A stretch of 64,000 bases of DNA from Seonamhaeicola aphaedonensis (GTDB taxonomy: Bacteria > Bacteroidota > Bacteroidia > Flavobacteriales > Flavobacteriaceae), in the NCBI RefSeq assembly GCF_003386195.1, contig NZ_QRDX01000003.1:124001-188000 (forward strand), read 5' to 3'. This document shows positions 43,718 to 52,404 of the stretch, one piece after another. Both the position numbers and the translations under genes were made by a program. Positions within the stretch are counted from its first letter, which is position 1. Each line of letters opens with the position of its first letter. Under the pieces are notes generated by a model. The model did no database searches. It was not told the origin of the DNA and saw only the letters and a list, made by a program, of their open reading frames with translations.

Positions 43718-46279
43718 ATGGATAAAATCAATGTAAAACATGAATTTGCAGAATGGCTTTTAGAAAATGCTCCTATTTCCTACCATCAATATTTAGGAAG
43801 TTCTATTAACTCCATTTTGGAAAGACTTGACGAAATTAGTTCATATTTCCCTGATCAAAATTTCTTCGTGGTTAAAACGTCACAAGTTGATCTGCTAATC
43901 AAAGAATTATTAATAACGTTTGGTAAAAAAGAGCGAACCAAAAACCCAGATTTTATTGAATATGATAAACTAAAGGGTAACGGCAGACCAAAAGCAATTA
44001 TGGGTAAAAATAATTATTTGAAGTTTCTACATGAGAAATTTAATAAAGGGGGCATTAAAGGAGATCCTTACTCTTGGGTGCGAACTCATAAAGAACTTTC
44101 TGAATATCTTTTAGATAAAGAAAAAGACCAACTAGAACTTATTGAAATTTTAAAATCTGCAGGATCAACATTATTCAATGATCAAGATCCAAAAGATAAT
44201 ATTATTCCACTAGAAGAAATTGACCCATTCACATTTTATTGTTATATAAATAAATATGGTCCAGAAACGAGACTAAAAATTTTACAGAATATTGCCAAAA
44301 AACTAGGTTTATTTGTTCCTAGTGGTGAATCAGGGCTACCTTCGACTAACCCGCAAAGAGTTTGGGTGTTTCCCTATAGGTATTTAAGAAAAAATGACGA
44401 AATAAATAGGCTGTGGAAATTTTTCTATGCTGTAATGAACAATTCTTTGAATGACGAATTGTTTCATGATACTCTAAAAATAAGAGGTATTGCTAATACT
44501 AAATTAACTGAAGTATTATTTTATGTCGATCCTGAAAACTTTTTTCCAATTAATGGGCCAACAAAACCATATCTAAATGATGTCTTTAATATTGATCCAA
44601 ACTTTAATTCATTTTCAGATTACAAAGGTATTTTATCTCAATTAAAGTCAAAATCGAACAAACCATATTATCAGCTATCACATGAGGCTTGGCAATGGAA
44701 CAATAACACGGTTGAGGAGCAAGCCGATCAATACCAAACAGAAAGTACTATGAAAGAAACTAAATCTTTAAACACAATTTTATTTGGTCCTCCAGGTACA
44801 GGAAAAACATATAAGTTGATATCTGAATACATTGATAAAGCAGAAACTATTTTGGCCAATGCCGACGATTCAAAAATTTTTGTAAATGACAAAAGTATAT
44901 TTTGGCATTTGGCTCCTGGGCAATCCGCCTATTTATGGGATCAATTAAAGACACAAGATTATTTAGGTTATGAATGGTGCGATAAAAGTCTTGGAGATTT
45001 ATCTAAAATAGATAAGGATATTGATCATTTTGATATGAAGTTTAGGTTCTCTAAAGTCCGCAAAGGAGATTACTTTTGTATTCTTTCAGGTAAAAATTTA
45101 TATGCGATAGCTGAAGCTCTGCATGATTATGACCATAACCAAGCTTTGAACGCAGACTTCCCTTTTCAAACAATAGAAGTAAGATGGATAAAACAATTTG
45201 AAACTCCCCCTCTACTTAACGTCTCCAGTACGCAAAGTTTTTCTCGATTAAATGGTAGTAAAAGATGGGAATCACTAATAGACAAATTAGAAAAAGAAGA
45301 TATTTATCTTAGTTCAAAAAGAGGTTCTACTCTAAAAAAATCAGATAACAACTATGCCTTGGTAAGTTTCCATCAATCCTTTAGTTATGAAGATTTTATT
45401 GAGGGTATTAAACCAGACCTAAACCAGAGTGATGATGATTCAGAGAGTAAAGTTTTAAGCTATGCAATACAAGATGGATTATTCAAAACTGCATGCGACA
45501 ATGCTGCTTTCTTAGCTGGCTACAAAAACCTTAATGACTGTTTATCTGATACGAAAGAAAATAGGCAACAAAAATTATCAAAGGCTAAACCCTATTATTT
45601 GCTCATCGATGAAATTAATAGGGGTAATATCTCTGCAATTTTCGGGGAATTAATTACACTATTGGAAGATGATAAAAGGCTAGGCGGAAAGCATGAATTG
45701 ATATTAGATTTACCCTATTCTAAAAACTCATTTGGAGTTCCTCTAAACCTCCATTTAATTGGCACTATGAATACTGCTGATAGAAGCGTAGAAGCCTTAG
45801 ATACGGCTTTAAGAAGAAGGTTTTCTTTTGCTGAGGTAATACCGGATTCCAATGCATTAATCGATGCACATCCTAATAAAGGAATAGTGCTATCCAATAG
45901 TAGTGGAATAAATTTGGCAGAACTTCTGGACTCAATAAATAACAGAATAGAACTGCTTATTGATAAGGATCATAAAATAGGGCATTCCTACTTTATAAAT
46001 GTTCTAAATATTGAAGATTTGATCAAAACGTTTAAGGATAAAGTAATCCCTCTTTTAGAGGAATATTTTTATGGTGATTTTGGTAAAATAGGGCTGGTTC
46101 TTGGAGAAGCTTTCATTGAAGAAGTCAAACAAGAAAGCAAGACAGTCTTTGCAAAATTTGGCCATGATGATAAAGAACTGTTTTTAGATAAAAAAATATA
46201 TCGATTTACAGAGTCCAGTTCATGGACTTCAGAATCTTTTCATTCAATTTATAATAACAATAAGAAATTGAATGAATAA
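43718..46279 (+). CDS. mcrB: McrB-like AAA+ GTPase with inserted EVE-like domain
   Basis: An 853-residue McrB homologue. The N-terminal 340 residues are two domains of unclear family that should recognise DNA. The McrB AAA+ core follows: Walker A FGPPGTGKTYK near 355, Walker B YLLIDEINRGNISAIFGE near 629, and sensor MNTADRSVEALDTALRRRF near 684-700. Between Walker A and Walker B, residues about 390-500 (IFWHLAPGQSAYLWDQLKTQDYLGYEW, GDLSKI, KGDYFCILSGKNLYAIAE) match the pattern of an EVE/PUA-type modified-base reader. The gene overlaps mcrC by 8 bp. The pair should cut DNA with modified bases. Confidence 0.88.
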   Translation: MDKINVKHEFAEWLLENAPISYHQYLGSSINSILERLDEISSYFPDQNFFVVKTSQVDLLIKELLITFGKKERTKNPDFIEYDKLKGNGRPKAIMGKNNYLKFLHEKFNKGGIKGDPYSWVRTHKELSEYLLDKEKDQLELIEILKSAGSTLFNDQDPKDNIIPLEEIDPFTFYCYINKYGPETRLKILQNIAKKLGLFVPSGESGLPSTNPQRVWVFPYRYLRKNDEINRLWKFFYAVMNNSLNDELFHDTLKIRGIANTKLTEVLFYVDPENFFPINGPTKPYLNDVFNIDPNFNSFSDYKGILSQLKSKSNKPYYQLSHEAWQWNNNTVEEQADQYQTESTMKETKSLNTILFGPPGTGKTYKLISEYIDKAETILANADDSKIFVNDKSIFWHLAPGQSAYLWDQLKTQDYLGYEWCDKSLGDLSKIDKDIDHFDMKFRFSKVRKGDYFCILSGKNLYAIAEALHDYDHNQALNADFPFQTIEVRWIKQFETPPLLNVSSTQSFSRLNGSKRWESLIDKLEKEDIYLSSKRGSTLKKSDNNYALVSFHQSFSYEDFIEGIKPDLNQSDDDSESKVLSYAIQDGLFKTACDNAAFLAGYKNLNDCLSDTKENRQQKLSKAKPYYLLIDEINRGNISAIFGELITLLEDDKRLGGKHELILDLPYSKNSFGVPLNLHLIGTMNTADRSVEALDTALRRRFSFAEVIPDSNALIDAHPNKGIVLSNSSGINLAELLDSINNRIELLIDKDHKIGHSYFINVLNIEDLIKTFKDKVIPLLEEYFYGDFGKIGLVLGEAFIEEVKQESKTVFAKFGHDDKELFLDKKIYRFTESSSWTSESFHSIYNNNKKLNE

Positions 46280-47522
46280 AAAAAACTTCATACAAGTTTT
46301 TGAATTCCAAAAGTTGAGATATACAGATGAAACCTCATTTAAGGAACATCACTTTGAAGCAATGGTCAAATTCAATGAAAAGAATCAAAATAAATATTTT
46401 ACCATTATTCATAAGGGCGTGCAATTTAACAACTATGTTGGTGTGATTCAAATCGGTGGTCTTACCGTTGAGATTCTTCCTAAAGCTGATAATAATGATA
46501 ATGCAGACGCAAATCTTTGGCAAGGAGTGCTCTTAAATATGCTACGGGTATGTAAACATATAAATGTTGCAAATATTTCCGAAACTGCTTTAAAAAAGAG
46601 ATATAATTCAATACTTGAAATTTATTATGAGATGTATCTTAATGAGGTTGAAGATTTAATCAAGAAAGGACTTATAAAGAAATATAAGCGTGTTCAGAGT
46701 AATCAGTTGGCGCTAAAGGGTAAAATCATATTTGCCAAGAATATTCAGAAAAATTTAGTTCATGGAGAGAGGTTTTATTGCGAACATCAAATCTATGATA
46801 GAGACCATTTATTCCACAATATAATCTTTAAGGGCCTAAAGGTTCTCTCAAATCTTATTAAGGATAGTCTTAGAGACAAGCTAAATAGAATTTTATATGA
46901 GTTTATGGATTTTAAAGAAATAAATATCACATCTCAACATTTTGAAAAACTTAGCTTTAACAGAAAAAGCAACTCCTATAAAAAAGCAATAGATATTGCC
47001 AAAATGCTAATACTAAACTATTCTCCTAATCTTAATACAGGAAAGGATAATATGCTTACTCTACTTTTTGACATGAATATATTATGGGAGGAGTTTATAT
47101 TTAGAACCTTGCAAAGACATAAACCAGATAATTTTTCAGTTTCCTTCCAGAACAAAAAAAACTTTTGGACCAGTATTGGTAGGACTAAAACAATTAGACC
47201 TGATATTGTAATAGTTGAAACAAAAAATGATTCAGATGTCACATATATACTTGATACCAAATGGAAGATCAGGGACACAAACAATCCCGATGATGGAGAC
47301 TTAAAGCAAATGTTCGCTTACAACCTATATTGGGGTGCAGAGAAAAGCATCTTATTATTTCCAAAAATTAAACAAGAGGATAGTGAGTACGGATCATATC
47401 ACGTTTCATTAAATCCTGTTAATCAAAATCAATGTAAACTGGGGTTTATAAACATTATATCCGATAACAACCTTTCTCCATCAAAAAAAATTGCTGAAGA
47501 GATTCTTTATAAACTAAATTAA
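46272..47522 (+). CDS. mcrC: McrC nuclease subunit
   Basis: A 416-residue McrC. It has the N-terminal beta-rich domain that contacts McrB (VFEFQKLRYTDETSFKEHHFEAMVKFNEKN...GVIQIGGLTVEILPKAD) and a C-terminal PD-(D/E)XK nuclease with RPDIVIV and YILDTKWK (Asp...Asp-x-Lys). It overlaps mcrB by 8 bp, a standard arrangement for McrBC. McrC stimulates McrB hydrolysis and makes the cut. Confidence 0.9.
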   Translation: MNKKNFIQVFEFQKLRYTDETSFKEHHFEAMVKFNEKNQNKYFTIIHKGVQFNNYVGVIQIGGLTVEILPKADNNDNADANLWQGVLLNMLRVCKHINVANISETALKKRYNSILEIYYEMYLNEVEDLIKKGLIKKYKRVQSNQLALKGKIIFAKNIQKNLVHGERFYCEHQIYDRDHLFHNIIFKGLKVLSNLIKDSLRDKLNRILYEFMDFKEINITSQHFEKLSFNRKSNSYKKAIDIAKMLILNYSPNLNTGKDNMLTLLFDMNILWEEFIFRTLQRHKPDNFSVSFQNKKNFWTSIGRTKTIRPDIVIVETKNDSDVTYILDTKWKIRDTNNPDDGDLKQMFAYNLYWGAEKSILLFPKIKQEDSEYGSYHVSLNPVNQNQCKLGFINIISDNNLSPSKKIAEEILYKLN

Positions 47523-47536
47523 CTTTTTTGAAAAAA

Positions 47537-48055
47537 ATGAAAATTAGATTTTTAATAATACTAGTAACATTTACCACAATAAGAATGGCATCCCAAAATA
47601 GTGAACAGGGAAGTTTTTATCCTTTAATCAAAGGTCAGAGCAAGACACTTACATGGTATAAAGATAAATATAGAGAAGTTATAAAAGATACTGTGACTTT
47701 AGGTGGAGAAATTTATAATCACATTGCTCAAATATTTCCTCCTAAAAACACTATAGATATTTATCTAAGAAACTCGAATGACACCATCTATTTTTATAAT
47801 ACAGTAAAAAAAACACATATGCCCTTTTTTGGTATAAGACCAGTTGTTGGAGAAACTATTGGGAATGGAACCATAGTTGAGGTTGAGGCCAAACTTAAAA
47901 CACCAAAAGGTAAATTGACTGATCTTTTGGTTGTGGAAATGAACTATTCAAATGGTGCACAAGATACCAGATATTATAAAAAGGGCTTAGGTTTAGTAGC
48001 GGTAAAAAATAAGAACAAACTAATATGTTATTATATCGCAGATGAAACAAAGTAA
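47537..48055 (+). CDS. Secreted protein of unknown function
   Basis: The ATG at 47537 (MKIRFLIILVTFTTIRMASQ) gives a signal peptide and a 172-residue product; a TTG 9 nt upstream is the alternative. The mature part is beta-rich (LTWYKDKYREVIKDTVTLGGEIYNHIAQIFPP, VVEMNYSNGAQDTRYYKKGLGLVAVKNKNKLICYYI). The last part resembles the repeated lipoprotein strand motif Y-Y-K-K-G-L-G-L-V. I do not know the family. Its end overlaps the next gene by 14 bp. Confidence 0.7.
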   Translation: MKIRFLIILVTFTTIRMASQNSEQGSFYPLIKGQSKTLTWYKDKYREVIKDTVTLGGEIYNHIAQIFPPKNTIDIYLRNSNDTIYFYNTVKKTHMPFFGIRPVVGETIGNGTIVEVEAKLKTPKGKLTDLLVVEMNYSNGAQDTRYYKKGLGLVAVKNKNKLICYYIADETK

Positions 48056-48659
48056 ATTGATTAATTGGTTTTTGAAGGTGAAGCATTGGAAGCTTTTTCT
48101 TCTTATGATTGGCTTTCCAATTATTGCTCAAATAATAACCATTGTGCTGATGGCTTTGGAAGTTCATTCTGGCGAAAATAACCAATCAGGGTTCCCCATT
48201 TCTTTTTTTGGGCTATTTCCCGTTATAATGTTATTATATGTTTTTTTTCATTTTGGTTGGTTTTGGTCTATTTCAATTGGTCTGCAAGAATATATCCCTA
48301 CCGATGTCAAAATGAAAGTGAAAAAATTCAAGATTCTCTTTTGGATTCCTGTTATATATATAGCACTACTCGTTGTTTTTATGGGGCTATCATATATAGG
48401 TGTTCAATATAATGATAGTGCAAGTAAGGCAACTATTTCTGGAGCATTAATTGCCATGATACTTATTGTTCCGCTTCATTTATTTTCTATGTTTTGCATT
48501 TTTTATTGTCTCTATTTTACAGCCAAGACATATAAAACAGTCCAACTTCAAAGGGAGGTGAATTTTGGTGACTTTGCCGGAGAGTTTTTCTTGTTTTGGT
48601 TTTACTTTGTCGGTATATGGATAGTTCAACCAAAGATTAATAAGCTATTAAATAAATAA
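48042..48659 (+). CDS. Four-helix inner-membrane protein
   Basis: A 205-residue protein with about four to five hydrophobic segments (LFLLMIGFPIIAQIITIVLMAL, PISFFGLFPVIMLLYVFFHFGWFWS, FWIPVIYIALLVVFMGLSYIG, LIAMILIVPLHLFSMFCIFYCLYF, FFLFWFYFVGIWIV). Family not recognised. It overlaps the upstream secreted-protein gene by 14 bp, and 7 bp separate it from the next, so it is in the middle of an operon. Confidence 0.7.
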   Translation: MKQSKLINWFLKVKHWKLFLLMIGFPIIAQIITIVLMALEVHSGENNQSGFPISFFGLFPVIMLLYVFFHFGWFWSISIGLQEYIPTDVKMKVKKFKILFWIPVIYIALLVVFMGLSYIGVQYNDSASKATISGALIAMILIVPLHLFSMFCIFYCLYFTAKTYKTVQLQREVNFGDFAGEFFLFWFYFVGIWIVQPKINKLLNK

Positions 48660-48666
48660 TTTCTCA

Positions 48667-49290
48667 ATGAAAAAATATTTCATCATTCTAATTGCTTTGG
48701 CAATCCATTTTCCAATAGCTCTTTTTAGCCAAGAAACCTTTAATGATGGAATAATCAGTATTGAATATTTTGAGACGGAACAAGTCTCGAACAAGTTAAA
48801 TTTAAATTCTTCAACTAAAATTAGAGGTGAAGGGGTTCAAAAGATAAGCGTAAAATGCAAGATTAAATCATTAAATAAGCAACGGATTGATATAAATAAG
48901 TTTTCGTTAGTAGATACAATAAATAAATTACGATATCGCCCTACAGATGTATCTTATCAACCAGTTGCTGGTTATATGGTTTATGGAAAACTTTTAAAAT
49001 CAGATATAAAAAAGAAAGGATTAGTAGGTCATTATTCATTAGGAGCCTCTTATAAACCTGAAGTTAAAGATTCGTTTTTGGATTATAATATTGAAGGCTA
49101 TACTAATATAGAACCTACATTCAATTTTTGGACGGACAAGGACCCATTGTTATCTAAAATATATTTTAAGCCCCATAAGTTTAAAAAGTTTAAGGCTTTA
49201 TTCTTTTTTGCAATCATAAAGGACGCACCTATTCCAAATTTAGCTTTGTATTATGGAGATAATAAAGTAACGGACATAAGGGTTAAATAA
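48667..49290 (+). CDS. Secreted protein of unknown function
   Basis: A 207-residue protein with a clear signal peptide (MKKYFIILIALAIHFPIALFSQ). The mature domain is beta-rich (GVQKISVKCKIKSLNKQRIDINKFSLVDTINKLRYRPTDVSYQP) and resembles the extracellular Ig-like or DUF4352-type domains that have a conserved Leu-Val-Asp core, but I cannot assign a family. Part of the 47.5-50.1 kb envelope operon. Confidence 0.68.
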   Translation: MKKYFIILIALAIHFPIALFSQETFNDGIISIEYFETEQVSNKLNLNSSTKIRGEGVQKISVKCKIKSLNKQRIDINKFSLVDTINKLRYRPTDVSYQPVAGYMVYGKLLKSDIKKKGLVGHYSLGASYKPEVKDSFLDYNIEGYTNIEPTFNFWTDKDPLLSKIYFKPHKFKKFKALFFFAIIKDAPIPNLALYYGDNKVTDIRVK

Positions 49291-49304
49291 ATTGTTATTA
49301 GACA

Positions 49305-50099
49305 TTGAAGAACCTTCTCCATATAGTAATCATTTTAATACTTACGGTTTTGACCCAAATAGGTGGGTTAGTTTATTTGATTGCATTACTCCTTATTAAA
49401 AAGTCTGTAAATCAGAGACGATTAAAGGGAATTTGTGTTTTTGTTTTTCTGTATTTACTTGTAACGTTTTTAATCGTACCATTTGTTGCTCCAATCTTTG
49501 GGCGTGAAAGAATAAAAGAAACTGAATTTGTTCAGGCACATTCATTCTTTTTTAAACTAGCTAATAGAAATTATGTAAAGTCAGAATTAAACAATGCCAT
49601 TGAAGAAATTGCAAAGGGTTTTGAAAAGCAAAACGCAGGTATTAAGATAGTCTATTTGGATGCCAACTTCCCCTTTATTGACCAATTTCCTTTATTGCCA
49701 CATTTAAGCCATAATGATGGAAAGAAAATTGACATTTCCTTAATCTATGAAAACCCAAACGGAAAGTTGACCAATAAGAAGCCTTCCACAAGTGGTTACG
49801 GAGTCTATGAAGATCCAAAACCAAGCGAATATGATCAAGTATCTGTTTGCCAGAGTAAAGGAAATTGGCAATACGATTTCCCAAAGTATTTAACTTTTGG
49901 CAGAATTAATAAAGACATTAAATTTTCGGAGAGAGGAACACGCAATTTGATAAACCTCATTGTAAAGCAACCTGAAATTGGGAAATTATTCATTGAACCC
50001 CACCTTAAAACGAGGCTGAATTTAACAAATAACAAAATACGTTTTCATGGTTGCCGGGCAGTTAGACATGACGACCATATACATTTACAGTTGAAATGA
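49305..50099 (+). CDS. Membrane-anchored MepA/M15-like zinc peptidase
   Basis: A 264-residue protein from a TTG start, with two N-terminal membrane helices (about residues 4-32 and 44-65) and an extracytoplasmic domain. The domain holds the zinc-peptidase series H-x(6)-D with His136 and Asp143 (SHNDGKKIDISL) and the C-terminal His255, His258 and His260 (VRHDDHIHLQL). This matches the D,D-peptidase/penicillin-insensitive endopeptidase layout (MepA, VanY). It should cut peptidoglycan cross-links or toxin-like cell-wall targets. It overlaps the next gene by 4 bp (ATGA). Confidence 0.7.
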   Translation: MKNLLHIVIILILTVLTQIGGLVYLIALLLIKKSVNQRRLKGICVFVFLYLLVTFLIVPFVAPIFGRERIKETEFVQAHSFFFKLANRNYVKSELNNAIEEIAKGFEKQNAGIKIVYLDANFPFIDQFPLLPHLSHNDGKKIDISLIYENPNGKLTNKKPSTSGYGVYEDPKPSEYDQVSVCQSKGNWQYDFPKYLTFGRINKDIKFSERGTRNLINLIVKQPEIGKLFIEPHLKTRLNLTNNKIRFHGCRAVRHDDHIHLQLK

Positions 50100-50488
50100 T
50101 ATCCAAGAGCAGAGCCCATAAAATGTTCAATTACCTTATTGCCTTGGTTTGGCTCGCAAATGGACTTTTCTGTAAAGTCTTAAACCTTGTTCCGAGACAT
50201 GAACAAGTTGTAGGTAGAATTTTAAGTCATCAGTATTCAGGGGAATTAATATTTATAATTGGCATATTGGAAATTGGTATGGCAATTTGGATTATAGGTC
50301 GTATTAAAACAAAACTAAATGCAATCACACAGATTGTAATTGTCATGACCATGAATATTCTTGAATTTCTGCTGGTTCCTGAATTACTGCTATGGGGTAA
50401 AGCTAATATCCTATTTGCAATGCTTTTTGTTATATTGATTTACTATAATGAATTTGTTTTGGGCAAGAAATTAAACCAACAAAACTGA
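50096..50488 (+). CDS. DoxX-like membrane protein
   Basis: A 130-residue protein with four membrane helices. The motif IALVWLANGLFCKVLNLVPRHEQVVGRIL and the central ILEIGMAIWIIGR match the DoxX-like family (PF13781 type). Function of the family is unclear. It overlaps the peptidase by 4 bp and the DUF2071 gene starts 1 bp after it. Confidence 0.75.
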   Translation: MISKSRAHKMFNYLIALVWLANGLFCKVLNLVPRHEQVVGRILSHQYSGELIFIIGILEIGMAIWIIGRIKTKLNAITQIVIVMTMNILEFLLVPELLLWGKANILFAMLFVILIYYNEFVLGKKLNQQN

Positions 50489-50489
50489 T

Positions 50490-51227
50490 ATGTTCAACAC
50501 CTTAAAGAACCATCCCTTTGCCGTCGAAGCTTTTTTTAAAAGCTCTATTGTATTGACATTTGCCGTTCCTAAAAAACAACTCGAACATCTTATTCCGGAA
50601 TGTTTGGAGTTGGATGCCTTTAATGATAAATGGGCATTTGTAGCTATGGCCATGGTACAAACCAAAGCTTTACGCCCCAAAGGTTTTCCTGAATTTACTG
50701 GTAATGATTTTTTCCTAATTGGCTATCGTGTGTTTGTGAGATATACCAATAATAAGGGAAAGAGGTTGAGAGGCTTATATATTCTTAAATCCGAAACCGA
50801 TAAAAAGAAAATGGAATTTTTTGGTAATATATTTACTCATTATAATTATACCACAACAGACATTTTGCAAACCAAAAATGACAATATACAGACCATTGCA
50901 TCTACACTTTCTAATTTCTGTATTCAATTAGAAGAAGTTGACGAAGATATTACATTGCCTTTAGGCTCCCCTTTTAAAGATTGGAAAGAAGCTAGACGGT
51001 TTGCAGGTCCGTTACCTTTTACGTTTACATATAATGAAGAAAACAAGGAGATCTTAATCATTGAAGGTGTAAGACAAAATTGGAAACCAAAGCCAATCAA
51101 GGTCATAGGTTATGATATTTCATTTTTAAAAGATTTAAGTCTCGAAAATGCTACTTTGGCAAATGCGTTTATAATCAAAGACATTCCATACTATTGGAAA
51201 AAAGGCAATATTGAACAGTTAAAATGA
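50490..51227 (+). CDS. DUF2071 (YqjF-like) protein
   Basis: A 245-residue protein of the DUF2071 family, which has an acetoacetate-decarboxylase-like fold. Recognisable blocks are FAVPKKQLEHLIPECLELD, WAFVAMAMVQTKALRPKGFP, IGYRVFVRYTNNKGKRLRGLYILKSETD and GVRQNWKPKPIKVIGYD. The start overlaps no upstream gene but lies 1 bp after it, and its 3' end overlaps the methyltransferase by 4 bp. Catalytic role unknown. Confidence 0.8.
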   Translation: MFNTLKNHPFAVEAFFKSSIVLTFAVPKKQLEHLIPECLELDAFNDKWAFVAMAMVQTKALRPKGFPEFTGNDFFLIGYRVFVRYTNNKGKRLRGLYILKSETDKKKMEFFGNIFTHYNYTTTDILQTKNDNIQTIASTLSNFCIQLEEVDEDITLPLGSPFKDWKEARRFAGPLPFTFTYNEENKEILIIEGVRQNWKPKPIKVIGYDISFLKDLSLENATLANAFIIKDIPYYWKKGNIEQLK

Positions 51228-51970
51228 AACGAAGAAAATTCCAAGGAGTTTTAAATATTTTGAGCTTTAACAGGCACTTTTACTATTCTGGATTAGGGGT
51301 TTTAGCTTTAATCATTAGCAGTAAGTTGTTTTTTGATTGGCCAGATGTATTATTTTGGACAATTATTTTAGCGTTTCTCTACGGGCTTATAATGCCCTTA
51401 ATAGTTTCTGCATATGTGTATGATTTTTCAGGATATTATAATTTTCTGTGGTTAAAAAACCTTGACATTGCCGATTCAAATGAAAACCAATTTATAAATA
51501 TAAATGCCGGTTTTGATGAAACAAGCTTTATCATAAAAGACAAGTTTCCCCTTTCTAATTTAAAAGTATATGACTTTTACAATGCCAAACAGCATACCGA
51601 GGCTGCAATTATAAGAGCTAGAAAGGTAAGCCTGATATATCCTAACACGGAGCAAATAACTACAAATTTAATTCCTCTTGGTAACAAAAGTGTTGATGTT
51701 ATTTTTCTGTTATCTGCTGTACATGAAATAAGGAATCATGAAGAAAAAATTCAATTTTTAAAGGAATGTAATCGCGTTTGTAAACCCGATGGAAAAGTTA
51801 TCATGGTAGAGCATTTAAGGGATTTTCCAAACTTCTTGGCATTCTCGATTGGCTTTACCCACTTTTTCTCTTTAAACACATGGAGGCGTGCGTTTAAAAG
51901 TGCAGGTTTCTCTTCATTTGAAGAAACCAAGTTTACCTCATTTATGTCTATTATTAAATGCAAACTTTAA
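51224..51970 (+). CDS. Membrane-anchored class I SAM methyltransferase
   Basis: A 248-residue protein with two N-terminal hydrophobic helices (residues 22-42 and 44-66) and a Rossmann methyltransferase domain. The domain is somewhat divergent: motif I (LSNLKVYDFYNAKQHTEAAI) lacks the usual GxGxG, while NKSVDVIFLLSAVHEIRNHEEKIQFLKECNRVCKPDGKVIMVEHLRD is the standard motif II-III region. Lipid or quinone substrates would fit a membrane anchor. Overlaps DUF2071 by 4 bp. Confidence 0.75.
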   Translation: MKRRKFQGVLNILSFNRHFYYSGLGVLALIISSKLFFDWPDVLFWTIILAFLYGLIMPLIVSAYVYDFSGYYNFLWLKNLDIADSNENQFININAGFDETSFIIKDKFPLSNLKVYDFYNAKQHTEAAIIRARKVSLIYPNTEQITTNLIPLGNKSVDVIFLLSAVHEIRNHEEKIQFLKECNRVCKPDGKVIMVEHLRDFPNFLAFSIGFTHFFSLNTWRRAFKSAGFSSFEETKFTSFMSIIKCKL

Positions 51971-51990
51971 CTTAAATCTCCTCTTTTAAT

Positions 51991-52398
51991 ATGCAAATAC
52001 ATTTAAAAATAATTGGTTCGCTTTTAATAGTTCTTTCTTTGATCCATATTATTTTTCCAAAGTATTTTAAATGGAAAGAAGAACTTAATTCGTTAAGCCT
52101 GATGAATCGGCAAATGACCTATATCCATACGCTATTCATTGCTGTAACGGTCTTGCTCATGGGTGTTTTGTGCCTGACATCTACAGATGATTTGATAAAA
52201 ACCGAATTGGGCAATAAAATAGCTTTAGGCCTTGGGGTATTTTGGACGTTGAGGTTGTTCATTCAGTTTTTTGGGTACTCGTCTAAATTATGGAAAGGCA
52301 AAGTGTTTGAAACAGTTGTTCATGTATTGTTTTCAATATTGTGGGTATATATAAGTTTTGTTTTTCTGTGGATCTATTTGAATAGTATAAAAAGCTAA
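51991..52398 (+). CDS. Small four-helix membrane protein
   Basis: A 135-residue protein with four hydrophobic segments (IIGSLLIVLSLIHIIFP, YIHTLFIAVTVLLMGVLCL, IALGLGVFWTLRLFIQFFGY, VVHVLFSILWVYISFVFLWIYL). Family not recognised, but gene order suggests it works with the DoxX-like/DUF2071/methyltransferase set. It ends 6 bp from the convergent glycosidase-like gene with no terminator. Confidence 0.7.
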   Translation: MQIHLKIIGSLLIVLSLIHIIFPKYFKWKEELNSLSLMNRQMTYIHTLFIAVTVLLMGVLCLTSTDDLIKTELGNKIALGLGVFWTLRLFIQFFGYSSKLWKGKVFETVVHVLFSILWVYISFVFLWIYLNSIKS

Positions 52399-52404
52399 AA
52401 CCTT

